Shown: positions 33,824-42,907, numbered from the stretch's first letter. The stretch: DNA of 48,857 nucleotides from Bacteroidota bacterium (GCA_021323535.1 JAJONO010000030.1:1-48857), one strand, 5' to 3'. Translations and numbers: made by a program. Notes: generated by a model not told the origin, from the letters alone.

Positions 33824-36298
33824 ATGATACAGACTTATTTTAAAATGACATGGCGGAAGTTGTCGCGTAATAAAACGAGCAGCTTTATAAATATTTCTGG
33901 TCTCGCTATTGGCATGGCGTCATTCATTATGATCCTGTTATATGTTCAGGATGAGCTGAAGTATGATAAATTTTTAAATAATCATGATAAAATATACCAG
34001 GTTACTTTGAATGGAAATTCAGGAGAACAAGAATTTTTCATAGGGAAAACACCAGCCTCGGTAAGTTCGGCGCTGATGAGAAATTTTCCTGAAATAGAAA
34101 GCGCTGTGAGAATATACAAGCCTGGTGATATGATTGTAAGATCGGAATCGTCGCTTCACAAAGAAAGTTTTACTGAAAGTTCTGTCCTTGCTGTCGATTC
34201 CTGTTTTTTCAATGTCTTTCCGTTTGAATTAAAAAAAGGAAATGCGGCAAATTGTCTCATGGATCCAGGGTCTGTAGTGATAACGGAAAACATAGCCGAT
34301 AAATATTTCGGGAGCGCTGATCCCCTGGGAAAAATTCTTTTAATGGATAAGGACCAGAAACCATTCAAGATAACAGCGGTTCTGAAAAATCTTCCTGAAC
34401 AATCTACACTGCGATTTGATATGCTTACTTCTACCGAAGCTTTTCCTGTTGTAAAAAGGATGAGTTGGAGCTGGGTGTGGTTACAGGTATGTACTTATAT
34501 CCGTCTGAAAGATAAAACAGCAACCGATCCGGCAAGCATTCAGAAGCTGGATGAGAAATTTCCGGCCATGGTGAAACTTGAATCGGGTCCGGCATTTAAA
34601 CGTGTTGGGCAATCGCTCGACGACATGATAAAGAAAGGAGGTAAATGGGATCTTCATCTTCTGCCATATACAAAAATACATTTATACTCAGGAGAGATCG
34701 GACAGATCCTCGACACGGTGAGTGATATTAAATACGTTTATACTTTTTCGATCATTGCTTTCTTCATTATTTTACTGGCCTGCGTTAATTTCATGAATCT
34801 GTCCACAGCACAGGCTTCCTCAAGAGCTAAAGAAGTTGGCGTAAGAAAAGTACTAGGCTCAGAAAAAAATCAGCTTATACGGCAGTTTCTCGCGGAAGCT
34901 TTGCTTTTTAGTTCTATCGCTGCAATCATATCAATTATCCTTGTTATCATTCTTCTGAATCCTTTCAATTCAATTTCCGGAAAAAATCTTAGTCCTCAGC
35001 TGATTTTTTCAGGCGAAGTTCTTTTATATACTGTCGGATTAATTGTTTTAACAGGATTTCTTGCGGGAATTTATCCTGCTTTTTATTTATCATCGTTTCA
35101 GCCCGCCGCAGTTATCAAAGGAATAAAACAGATCAGTTCCGGTTTAGGAAGCAGGTTCATAAGAAATGGGCTCGTTGTTTTCCAGTTCAGCGTATCAACC
35201 GCTATGATCATTTGCACCGTAATTGTATTCAAGCAACTCGATTATATGCAAACCACCGACATAGGTTTAAATAAAGAACAGATCATCGTTATAAAAAACA
35301 GCGACAGGTTAGGCAATAAAGAAACAGCCTTTAAAAATCTCTTAGCACAATCTTCAGAAATTAAAAAAGTAAGTATTGCTTCGGGGGTTCCAACACGTGA
35401 AAATTTTGGCGACGGATATGTTCCTGAAGTTTCAACAGCAGGCGACCAGTTAGTTCCGGATATCAGCCTTTCATCTTTTATTGTGGATGACGATTTTATT
35501 CCTTCGCTGGATATAAAAATTCTTAAGGGTAGAAATTTCTCAAAAGAGTTTTCAGATTCAGGCTCTGTTATTCTTAATGAAAAGGCAGTAAAAGACGTTG
35601 GCTGGAAAAACCCTGTAGGAAGTTACATGACGTATCCGGGAAACGCCAACCAGAGATTTAAAGTGATTGGTGTTGTAAAAGATTTTAATATCAATTCGCT
35701 TCATTCACCGGTAACACCATTTGCACTGTTCCATAAATCCTCCAACACCTATAATGTAGGCTCAGGTTATACTATTGTAAAATGTAAAGAGAATTCGGTT
35801 GCCGCAACAATAGAAATCATAAAAGAAAAATGGAAGCAATTTTCACCGTCATTACCTCTCGATCTTATGTTCCTTGATGAAGAGTTTGAAGCTTTGTATA
35901 AAGCGGAAAAACGTGTGAGCCAGGTGTTCTTTATTTTTACAGGGCTTTCTATTTTTGTTGCCTGCCTCGGACTCTTTGGACTTGCTATTTACAATACGGA
36001 ACGTCGTACTAAAGAAATCGGTGTGAGAAAAGTTCTTGGCGCTTCGGTGAGCCGGCTTGTTACATTATTATCAGGAGAGTTTATAAAACTGATCGCGGTA
36101 TCTGTGTTCATAGCGTTCCCGGTTGCATGGTGGGCAATGAATAAATGGCTGGAAAACTTTGCATATCGAACAACGCTTGATTGGTGGATCTTTGCTGGAG
36201 CGGCGTTCGTGTCGGTTTCATTAACCTTATTCACAGTGGGCTTTCATATTATTAAAGCGGCGGTAACAAACCCGGTAAAAAGCCTGAGGACAGAATAA
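33824..36298 (+). CDS. MacB/FtsX-type permease 6 of the array (subclass A, longest)
   Basis: At 824 residues this is the longest permease. Helix 1 reads ISGLAIGMASFIMILLYVQDEL. The first periplasmic domain carries an insertion (about residues 235-280, charged, DDMIKKGGKWDLHLLPYTKIHL). FtsX bundle 1 starts near 304 with ACVNFMNLSTAQA and RAKEVGVRKVLGS, the mid helix is near 446, and FtsX bundle 2 starts near 702 with RTKEIGVRKVLGAS. The tail is NPVKSLRTE. It is only 2 bp before permease 7, so it forms a tightly coupled A-B pair, as permeases 1 and 2 do. Confidence 0.93.
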   Translation: MIQTYFKMTWRKLSRNKTSSFINISGLAIGMASFIMILLYVQDELKYDKFLNNHDKIYQVTLNGNSGEQEFFIGKTPASVSSALMRNFPEIESAVRIYKPGDMIVRSESSLHKESFTESSVLAVDSCFFNVFPFELKKGNAANCLMDPGSVVITENIADKYFGSADPLGKILLMDKDQKPFKITAVLKNLPEQSTLRFDMLTSTEAFPVVKRMSWSWVWLQVCTYIRLKDKTATDPASIQKLDEKFPAMVKLESGPAFKRVGQSLDDMIKKGGKWDLHLLPYTKIHLYSGEIGQILDTVSDIKYVYTFSIIAFFIILLACVNFMNLSTAQASSRAKEVGVRKVLGSEKNQLIRQFLAEALLFSSIAAIISIILVIILLNPFNSISGKNLSPQLIFSGEVLLYTVGLIVLTGFLAGIYPAFYLSSFQPAAVIKGIKQISSGLGSRFIRNGLVVFQFSVSTAMIICTVIVFKQLDYMQTTDIGLNKEQIIVIKNSDRLGNKETAFKNLLAQSSEIKKVSIASGVPTRENFGDGYVPEVSTAGDQLVPDISLSSFIVDDDFIPSLDIKILKGRNFSKEFSDSGSVILNEKAVKDVGWKNPVGSYMTYPGNANQRFKVIGVVKDFNINSLHSPVTPFALFHKSSNTYNVGSGYTIVKCKENSVAATIEIIKEKWKQFSPSLPLDLMFLDEEFEALYKAEKRVSQVFFIFTGLSIFVACLGLFGLAIYNTERRTKEIGVRKVLGASVSRLVTLLSGEFIKLIAVSVFIAFPVAWWAMNKWLENFAYRTTLDWWIFAGAAFVSVSLTLFTVGFHIIKAAVTNPVKSLRTE

Positions 36299-36300
36299 TC

Positions 36301-38736
36301 ATGTGGTATTTCAATTTTAAAATAGCCTATCGCAATCTTCTTAACCGAAAAGGATTTTCGCTCCTGAATATTCTTGGGCTCACTATTGGAATGACAAGCT
36401 GCCTGCTGATCTTTCATTATGTTTCCAATGAAAAGAGTTTCGACAATTTTGTTTCTGAAGATACTTATCGTATCCGACTTGATTATTACCAGGAAGGAAA
36501 ACTCGAATGGCAATCTGCTACTTCTTATCCGGGAATAGCTCCCGCTTTGAAAGTGGATTTTCCAGAGGTAAAATCAACGTGCCGTTTAATAGATGCCGAT
36601 GTTGTTCTCATCAATAAAAATTCGAACACTAAGTTTCACGAAAAGCAGGGATATTTTGGCGATACTACCTTCTTTTCAATGTTCAATGTAAATCTCATTG
36701 AAGGAAACAAGCAAACTGCTTTAAATGGTCCTTCTAAAATTATATTGTCTTCTGTTACTGCAAAAAAGTATTTCGGAAACAGTCCTGCCGTTGGAAAAAC
36801 CATTACTGTAAAACATGCCTCGCTGGAATCTGATTCATTAGGGATGCCATTTGAAGTTACAGGGGTTTTTGATTTTCCAAAAAATTCACATCTTGATATT
36901 CAATACCTGTTTCCTTTATCCACTTTAAAGAGCATGATAAAAGATACTGCCAATTCTATTGAAAAACTATTCGACTGGTATGACTATTACACTTACATTA
37001 AACTGGCTCCGGGTTCTGATCCCAAAAAACTGGAAGCGGCGTTTCCTGCCTTCTGCAAAAAATACATGGTCGAAAATCAAGAGGGTGGAAACATGTATAA
37101 TGTATTGTCGTTAATCCCAGTGAAAGATATTCATCTCCACTCAAATTATAACCAGGAAGCCGAAGTGAATGGCAGCGGACGAATGGTTTACTTTTTGTTT
37201 CTGATTGCCATTTTCATTATTGTTATCGCCTGGATCAATTACATTAATCTTACCACTGCCCGCTCTGCCGAACGCGCAAAAGAAGTTGGTGTAAAAAAAG
37301 TGGTTGGAGCCGGCCGCTCCGATCTCATTAAACAGTTTTTTGCTGAAAACATTCTTCTTAACTCCACGTCACTTGTAATATCTGTCATATTGTTCTTATC
37401 ACTATCCAATACATTTGATCATTTTACACAACGTTCAGATTATAGTGTCACGGTGCTTTCGTCGTCTTACTGGATGTGGTTCATTCTGTTATTCGCTTTC
37501 GGAACTTTTATTTCCGGAATTTATCCCGCTTTTGTGCTTTCGGGATTTCAGCCTGTAAAAGTTCTTAAAGGCGCCTTTAAAAATACGGCAAGCGGCAACT
37601 GGCTAAGAAAGGGGCTAACGGTGAGTCAGTTTGTTGTTTCGGTTGTTCTGATCGCCGGAACCATCATCGTTTTTCAGCAGGTACAGTTTATGCGTAAAAA
37701 AGAACTTGGCGCTAACATTAACCAAACTCTTGTGCTTGAAGGCGCAGGCACAGCAAGTCCTTCGCGTTACATGAAACTTTATCAACCATTTAAAACCGAA
37801 GTTCTGCAATTACCAGGAATAAAAAGTCTGGCTGCCTCAAGCAATGTGATGGGACAGGAAATTTACTGGACCAATGCAGCGAAGCTCTTTGGCGCAAACG
37901 ATAAAAGTTATATTACAGCCTATAATCTTGGTGTTGATTATGATTTTGTTCCGGCTTATGAATTGAAAATGGTAGCCGGAAGAAATTTTTCACCATCGTT
38001 TAAGTCAGATGAAAAAGGCGTTCTTTTAAATGAACACGCCGTACGTCTTCTTAATGCAAAAAGTGCTGCTGATATTATCAATAAAAAAATAGCTAATGGC
38101 AATGATACCCTGGCTGTAATTGGTGTAATTGCGGATTATCATCATGAAGGTGTTCACAAGGCCGTGAATCCTCTCCTGATAAAACTAACACCCGACATCA
38201 GGCGATATTACTCTATCAAGATGACCGGTTCCAATCCGCAGGAAACAATCGCTTCCCTTAAAAAAATATGGGACAGAAATTTTCCGGATGACGAATTCAA
38301 ATATTTTTTCCTGGACGAAACGTTTCAGGCACAATATACAGCCGATGAATTATTCGGAAAAGTATTCAGCATTTTTGCTTTTCTTGCCATATTCATTGCC
38401 TGTTCGGGGCTCTTAGGTTTATCAGCTTATAGCATTTCTCAAAGAAGTAAGGAAATAGGGATCCGGAAAGTTCTGGGTGCTTCCGTAAAAAGCATATTGG
38501 TTCTTTTGTCCCGCGATTTTATGTTACTGGTACTCGTTGCGTTTCTGGTTGCAATTCCTCTAAGCTGGTATTTAATGAACTCCTGGTTACAGGATTTCGC
38601 ATACCGTGTCAGCATCAGCTGGTGGGTATTTGTTACTGCCGGGGGTATTGCATTCTTCATGGCTCTTCTTACCATTACTACACAAACATTAAAAGCAGTT
38701 AAAGAAAATCCCATAAAAAATTTAAAAACAGAGTAG
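36301..38736 (+). CDS. MacB/FtsX-type permease 7 of the array (subclass B)
   Basis: The 811-residue protein is closest to permease 2: helix 1 LNILGLTIGMTSCLLIFHY, AWINYINLTTARS, RAKEVGVKKVVGA, then FLAIFIACSGLLGLS and RSKEIGIRKVLGAS. The mid helix is near 433 and FtsX bundle 2 starts near 685. The tail is NPIKNLKTE, a conservative variant of the shared NPVKSLRTE. The start ATG is 2 bp after the stop of permease 6, so translation is coupled. ATPase 2 follows after a 71-bp gap that holds a palindromic repeat. Confidence 0.93.
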   Translation: MWYFNFKIAYRNLLNRKGFSLLNILGLTIGMTSCLLIFHYVSNEKSFDNFVSEDTYRIRLDYYQEGKLEWQSATSYPGIAPALKVDFPEVKSTCRLIDADVVLINKNSNTKFHEKQGYFGDTTFFSMFNVNLIEGNKQTALNGPSKIILSSVTAKKYFGNSPAVGKTITVKHASLESDSLGMPFEVTGVFDFPKNSHLDIQYLFPLSTLKSMIKDTANSIEKLFDWYDYYTYIKLAPGSDPKKLEAAFPAFCKKYMVENQEGGNMYNVLSLIPVKDIHLHSNYNQEAEVNGSGRMVYFLFLIAIFIIVIAWINYINLTTARSAERAKEVGVKKVVGAGRSDLIKQFFAENILLNSTSLVISVILFLSLSNTFDHFTQRSDYSVTVLSSSYWMWFILLFAFGTFISGIYPAFVLSGFQPVKVLKGAFKNTASGNWLRKGLTVSQFVVSVVLIAGTIIVFQQVQFMRKKELGANINQTLVLEGAGTASPSRYMKLYQPFKTEVLQLPGIKSLAASSNVMGQEIYWTNAAKLFGANDKSYITAYNLGVDYDFVPAYELKMVAGRNFSPSFKSDEKGVLLNEHAVRLLNAKSAADIINKKIANGNDTLAVIGVIADYHHEGVHKAVNPLLIKLTPDIRRYYSIKMTGSNPQETIASLKKIWDRNFPDDEFKYFFLDETFQAQYTADELFGKVFSIFAFLAIFIACSGLLGLSAYSISQRSKEIGIRKVLGASVKSILVLLSRDFMLLVLVAFLVAIPLSWYLMNSWLQDFAYRVSISWWVFVTAGGIAFFMALLTITTQTLKAVKENPIKNLKTE

Positions 38737-38745
38737 ATGACAATG

Positions 38746-38789
38746 GTGAAGCGTCCTGATAGATTATCGGCTGCTTTACAATGCTTCAC
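38746..38789. repeat. palindromic intergenic repeat, copy 4
   Basis: Between permease 7 and ATPase 2. GTGAAGC (38746-38752) and GCTTCAC (38783-38789) frame CCTGATAGATTATCGG and CTGCTTTAC. The spurious ATG at 38781 lies inside the repeat, which is one reason the downstream ATPase start is placed at 38808. Confidence 0.55.
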
Positions 38790-38807
38790 TTTATAAAAAT
38801 AAAATAT

Positions 38808-39473
38808 ATGATAGAGTTAAAGAACATTTATAAGTACGTAACAGTTGGTGGAAACAAAACATTTTTGCTAAAGGATCTTAACCTCACGTTTAACGAAGGA
38901 GAATTTGTTTCTATTATGGGACCATCGGGATCTGGGAAATCAACTTTACTGAACGTGATAGGAATGCTGGACGGTTTTGATGAAGGCGAATATTTTTTCC
39001 TTCATGAGTCTGTTCATAAAATGAAAGAAAAACAACGCTCGCAATTATACAAACAATACATTGGTTTTGTTTTCCAGGCTTATCATCTCATTGACGAATT
39101 AACCGTGTACGAAAATATTGAAACTCCCCTGCTCTACCAGGATTATTCGGCCGGCGAAAGAAAAGCTATGGTATCGGATATGCTCGACCGTTTTAATATT
39201 GTAGGAAAGAAAGATCTTTTCCCGGAACAACTTTCGGGCGGACAACAACAATTGGTTGGTATCGCGCGCGCCCTTATTGCAAAACCGAAATTATTGCTGG
39301 CCGATGAACCAACCGGAAATCTGAATTCGAAACAAGGCCAGGAAATTATGGAGCTATTTAAAAAACTAAATCAGGAAGACGGTGTCACCATCATACAGGT
39401 AACACACTCCGAAAAAAACGCCGAATACGGCTCACGCATTATTAATTTACTCGACGGAAGAATTGACAAATAA
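38808..39473 (+). CDS. LolD/MacB-type ABC transporter ATPase 2, variant D-loop
   Basis: The start is set at ATG 38808 ([11 protein letters not shown]); the in-frame ATG at 38781 lies inside a palindromic repeat. The 221-residue ATPase has Walker [10 protein letters not shown] near residue 38, signature [14 protein letters not shown], Walker [14 protein letters not shown] and the VTHSE switch histidine. Two features differ from ATPase 1 and the satellite ATPase: QQQL instead of QQQR after the signature, and NLNS instead of NLDS in the D-loop. The Walker B glutamate is kept, so hydrolysis may persist. It could form a heterodimer with ATPase 1 or serve only some permeases. TolC follows 4 bp after its stop. 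Confidence 0.93.
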   Translation: MIELKNIYKYVTVGGNKTFLLKDLNLTFNEGEFVSIMGPSGSGKSTLLNVIGMLDGFDEGEYFFLHESVHKMKEKQRSQLYKQYIGFVFQAYHLIDELTVYENIETPLLYQDYSAGERKAMVSDMLDRFNIVGKKDLFPEQLSGGQQQLVGIARALIAKPKLLLADEPTGNLNSKQGQEIMELFKKLNQEDGVTIIQVTHSEKNAEYGSRIINLLDGRIDK

Positions 39474-39477
39474 ACCT

Positions 39478-40899
39478 ATGAAAAAATTTCTTATTCCACT
39501 ATTCGTTTCTCTTTTGTTTCCTTCTCTAAAAGCGCAGGACTCGGTTGTTTATACACTTAAACAATGTATCGACATTGCAGTAAAGAACAACATCACTGTA
39601 AAAACTTCAGAATCCCAAGCACAAACTGCCAATGCTTTGTTGCAACAATCACGCGCCTCTAATCTTCCTTCTGTTTCCGCCTATATTAACCAGGGAATGA
39701 GCCAGGGAAAGAGTATCAATCCTTTTACGAATACATTCATTAATCAACAGGTTATGACAGGACAGTACGGCATCAACGGCAGTCTCTTGTTGTTTGGAGG
39801 TTTTAGCACTTATAATTCGATGAGACAAAGCGCCTATAATTATCAGGCCGGGAAAATGGATCTTGAACAGGCAAAAACAGATATTACCATGAATGTGATG
39901 CTGGCCTATCTTCTTGTATTAAGCAATGAAGAACAACTCAACCAGGCCGCTTCACAGGTGGAGGTAAGCAAAGCTCAGGCCGAACGACTGACGGTTCTCG
40001 AAAAGAACAACGCGGTTTCTCCTTCGGTATTGTATGATACAAAAGGACAACTTGCCAATGACAAACTCAGTTACATCAATGCAAAAAATACTTTGGTCAC
40101 CGCCAAAAATACATTGTTTCAATTAATGAACATGAATCTTGTTTCCAATGCAAAATTTGAAAAAATAAACGCGCCTGCGGAATTAAAAAAATATGGATCC
40201 ACTTCTGAAGCAGTTTTTTCTGTTGCATCAAAAGATTTTCCGCTTATCAAAGCGGCGGAATACAGGCGAATGAGTGCCACGAAAGCCTTACATTCTGCAA
40301 GGGGACAATTATTCCCAAGCCTTTCATTGGTGGGAAGTGTTGGAACAAATTATTCCGATGCCGCCACAACGCAAAAACTTATTGGTGTTTCTGATGCGAG
40401 CACAGATGCCTATGTTACCGTTAATAATTCCAATGTGCCCGTATATGCTCCACAATACAATTACAGCAGTGAAAAAATTAATTTTAACGATCAGTTTAAA
40501 AACAATCTTAATTCTTATGTTGGTGTCAGCTTAAGGTTATCGCTTTTTAATTCGTTGCAGACAAAAACACAAATGAGCATCGCAAAAATCAACAAGCATC
40601 AATCCGAAAATCTAAAACAAACAACAAGCGTAAGATTAAAATCATCCATCGATCAGGCCCACTCCGATATGACCGCCGCTTACGAACGATATGAAATTCT
40701 CCAGGAACAAGTTGGTTTTTATTCTGAGTCGTTCAAGATCGCGACTTCCAAGTTTGAAAAAGGCGCCATTGGTACCGTTGAATATACCGTATCTAAAAGT
40801 AATACCGATAGAGCTTCCATGAATCTTATCGCCGCTAAATACGACTACATTCTCAAATGTAAAATACTCGATTATTATTCGGGGAAAATTCCGTTGTAG
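39478..40899 (+). CDS. TolC-family outer-membrane efflux protein
   Basis: The start is set at ATG 39478; the TTG 15 bp earlier overlaps the ATPase gene. The 473-residue protein has signal peptide MKKFLIPLFVSLLFPSLKAQ. It then has the two OEP repeats at about residues 25-230 and 250-470, with long Gln- and Ala-rich helices (for example LAYLLVLSNEEQLNQAASQVEVSKAQAERL and NLIAAKYDYILKCKILDYYSG as helix segments). A variable Asn/Tyr-rich insertion at about 300-345 is probably a loop. It forms the outer-membrane duct of the tripartite system. It is the last gene of the operon and ends 3 bp from the convergent GlxA-type regulator. Confidence 0.94.
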   Translation: MKKFLIPLFVSLLFPSLKAQDSVVYTLKQCIDIAVKNNITVKTSESQAQTANALLQQSRASNLPSVSAYINQGMSQGKSINPFTNTFINQQVMTGQYGINGSLLLFGGFSTYNSMRQSAYNYQAGKMDLEQAKTDITMNVMLAYLLVLSNEEQLNQAASQVEVSKAQAERLTVLEKNNAVSPSVLYDTKGQLANDKLSYINAKNTLVTAKNTLFQLMNMNLVSNAKFEKINAPAELKKYGSTSEAVFSVASKDFPLIKAAEYRRMSATKALHSARGQLFPSLSLVGSVGTNYSDAATTQKLIGVSDASTDAYVTVNNSNVPVYAPQYNYSSEKINFNDQFKNNLNSYVGVSLRLSLFNSLQTKTQMSIAKINKHQSENLKQTTSVRLKSSIDQAHSDMTAAYERYEILQEQVGFYSESFKIATSKFEKGAIGTVEYTVSKSNTDRASMNLIAAKYDYILKCKILDYYSGKIPL

Positions 40900-40902
40900 A
40901 TT

Positions 40903-41883
40903 TCAGGAGCCACCTTCCATCTTATTGTACTTGTTCCTGTACTCAATTGGCGTGAGTCCTGTAATTTTTTTGAAAATAGTTCTGAAAGCTTTGGTATCGG
41001 TGTAACCAACATCGAACATTACCTCGTTGATATTCTTCCTGCTGCTTTCGAAACTTCTTTTGGCCGCCTCGATCTTAACACGCTGCATGTATTCCAACAC
41101 TGTATTTCCTGTTGCTTTTTTAAATCTTCTTTCAAAACTTCTTCTTCCTACCGCGAATTTATCGGCCAGTTCATCTACCGAAATTTTCTCCTGGTAATTT
41201 TCTTCAATGAATTCCTGTGCCTTTAAAATTTCCTGGTCCTCATGTCCCTTTTGTCCTTTAAACATCATGAACGCCGCCTGGCTGTCGCGGTCAATATCCA
41301 CAGCAAAATATTTCGAGGCAAGGATAGCCGTATCTCTGTCGGTATATTTTTCTACAAGATATAACAGCAAACTCCAGTATGAATTAGCGCCTCCGCTTGA
41401 ATAAATTCCGTTTTCCTCGGTAATAATACTTCCATCAACAAATTCCACATCGGGAAACATGGTTCTGAATTCGTTGGCCGCGTTCCAGTGTGACGAACAT
41501 TTTTTTCCGCTCAGCAATCCTGTATCGGCCAGTAAAAAGGCTCCAATGCAAAGCGAAGCCACTTCCGCGCCGTTTTTATGCTGATCCACAATCCATGGAA
41601 GAAAAGCCTTGTTAAGATCCAGCGCCTTTTTAATATCACCGCTGATGGCGGGTATAATAATAAGATCGGTTTTCCTGACTTCATTCACGAGCTTTTCGGA
41701 ATGTACGGTATAAAGACTGTTCTCCAGTTTTATTTCTTTAGTCAGGCCCACAAGCTGTACATTAAACAAAGACTGTTTACCCGAGGCTATTAAGAACTGG
41801 TTCACCGCCTTAAACATATAATGCGGGTCGGCCACCGCTTCTATAACGGCTGTTTCAGGAATGATAATGGATACATTTTTCAT
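40903..41883 (-). CDS. GlxA-family transcriptional regulator (DJ-1/PfpI plus AraC HTH)
   Basis: The start is set at ATG 41883 (MKNVSIIIPE). An in-frame start 48 bp upstream adds a peptide without domain character. The 326-residue protein has a DJ-1/PfpI-like fold at residues 1-180 with the nucleophile-elbow cysteine in SLCIGAFLLAD. A C-terminal AraC HTH lies at about 220-318 (SVDELADKFAVGRRSFERRFKKATG and DVGYTDTKAFRTIFKKITGLTP as the two HTH segments). It diverges from the SRPBCC/VOC cassette, which it probably controls. The ligand is unknown. Confidence 0.9.
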   Translation of the reverse strand: MKNVSIIIPETAVIEAVADPHYMFKAVNQFLIASGKQSLFNVQLVGLTKEIKLENSLYTVHSEKLVNEVRKTDLIIIPAISGDIKKALDLNKAFLPWIVDQHKNGAEVASLCIGAFLLADTGLLSGKKCSSHWNAANEFRTMFPDVEFVDGSIITEENGIYSSGGANSYWSLLLYLVEKYTDRDTAILASKYFAVDIDRDSQAAFMMFKGQKGHEDQEILKAQEFIEENYQEKISVDELADKFAVGRRSFERRFKKATGNTVLEYMQRVKIEAAKRSFESSRKNINEVMFDVGYTDTKAFRTIFKKITGLTPIEYRNKYNKMEGGS

Positions 41884-42027
41884 TGGCATGTTTTGTGTGA
41901 TAAAGATATACAGAATGTGTGTCGCAATCAACCCCTAGATATGTCGTTTTTCCACATCCGGTATTTCCTTAACTTGATGCATCTTTGTAATATCAAATTG
42001 AAAATAATAATTATAAAAACATAAAAC

Positions 42028-42450
42028 ATGGAAAAACAAGCAACACAAATTACAGTAGAGAGCAGCATTAATGCTCCGGTTGAAAAAGTATGGAAATTAT
42101 GGAACGCTCCTGAGCACATTACCAAATGGTGTACCGCCACACCGGAGTGGCACACGCCGCGTTCTGAAAATGATCTTCGTGTTGGCGGATCCTTTTCTTC
42201 AAGAATGGAAGCAAAAGACGGCAGCTTCGGTTTCGATTTCGGCGGCATATACGACGAAGTTAAAACCAACGAGAAAATTGCTTATACAATGAGCGACGGA
42301 CGTAAAGTAAAGATTATTTTTTCGTCAAATGGAAATGAAACAAAAGTTACCGAAACATTCGATTCCGAAAATCAAAATCCGATCGATATGCAAAAAGCAG
42401 GTTGGCAGGCAATCCTCGATAATTTCAAAAAATATACCGAATCGAACTAA
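42028..42450 (+). CDS. SRPBCC/AHSA1-domain protein 1
   Basis: The 140-residue protein has one START-like (SRPBCC) fold of the AHSA1 type. It opens with the ligand-pocket motif SSINAPVEKVWKLWNAPEHITKW and ends with the long helix DMQKAGWQAILDNFKKY. There are no catalytic residues I can point to. Members bind hydrophobic ligands or serve as small stress or chaperone-linked proteins. It is the first gene of a five-gene cassette with alternating SRPBCC and VOC genes and lies divergent to the GlxA-type regulator. Confidence 0.88.
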   Translation: MEKQATQITVESSINAPVEKVWKLWNAPEHITKWCTATPEWHTPRSENDLRVGGSFSSRMEAKDGSFGFDFGGIYDEVKTNEKIAYTMSDGRKVKIIFSSNGNETKVTETFDSENQNPIDMQKAGWQAILDNFKKYTESN

Positions 42451-42476
42451 CTATAAACCATTGACTATAGACTATT

Positions 42477-42905
42477 ATGAAATTACAAAAAATAACACCC
42501 TTTCTCTGGTTTGAAAAAGGAGGAGAAGACGCTGCGAAGTTTTATACAACCGTCTTTAAAAATTCGAAAATAATCACAAGTAATCCTATGGTGACATCCT
42601 TTGAGCTGGAAGGTTTAAACATCAGTATTCTTAATGGCGGCCCGCACTTTAAACTCAGTGAAGCATTTTCACTTTGTATTTCATGCGATTCACAGGAAGA
42701 AATTGATTATTACTGGAACACTTTCACTGCTGATGGCGGACAGGAATCCATGTGCGGCTGGCTCAAAGATAAATTCGGTGTTTCGTGGCAGGTAATTCCT
42801 TCCATTCTTCCGCAATTAATGAGTGATCCGCAAAAAGGCCCTAGAGTGATTGAGGCATTTATGAAAATGAAAAAATTTGATATTGAAACTTTAAAAAACG
42901 CGTAA
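42477..42905 (+). CDS. VOC-family protein, 3-dmu-9_3-mt/PhnB-like
   Basis: The 142-residue protein has one glyoxalase/VOC fold. It starts KITPFLWFEKGGEDAAKFY, as in the PhnB-like or 3-demethylubiquinone-9 methyltransferase-like group. It has a GGQESMCGWLKDKFGVSWQVIP stretch in which the final strand carries GVSWQ, standard for the group. The annotation as a methyltransferase is historical; most members have no proven reaction. It lies 2 bp before SRPBCC protein 2, so it is operonic. Confidence 0.88.
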   Translation: MKLQKITPFLWFEKGGEDAAKFYTTVFKNSKIITSNPMVTSFELEGLNISILNGGPHFKLSEAFSLCISCDSQEEIDYYWNTFTADGGQESMCGWLKDKFGVSWQVIPSILPQLMSDPQKGPRVIEAFMKMKKFDIETLKNA

Positions 42906-42907
42906 TC

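Noticed and set aside
38781-38807. Earlier ATG for ATPase 2
   Set aside because: It falls inside palindromic repeat copy 4, and the normal family N-terminus begins at the ATG at 38808.
41884-41931. Upstream start of the GlxA-type regulator
   Set aside because: The added 16 residues do not look like part of the DJ-1 fold, which starts at MKNVSIIIPE.
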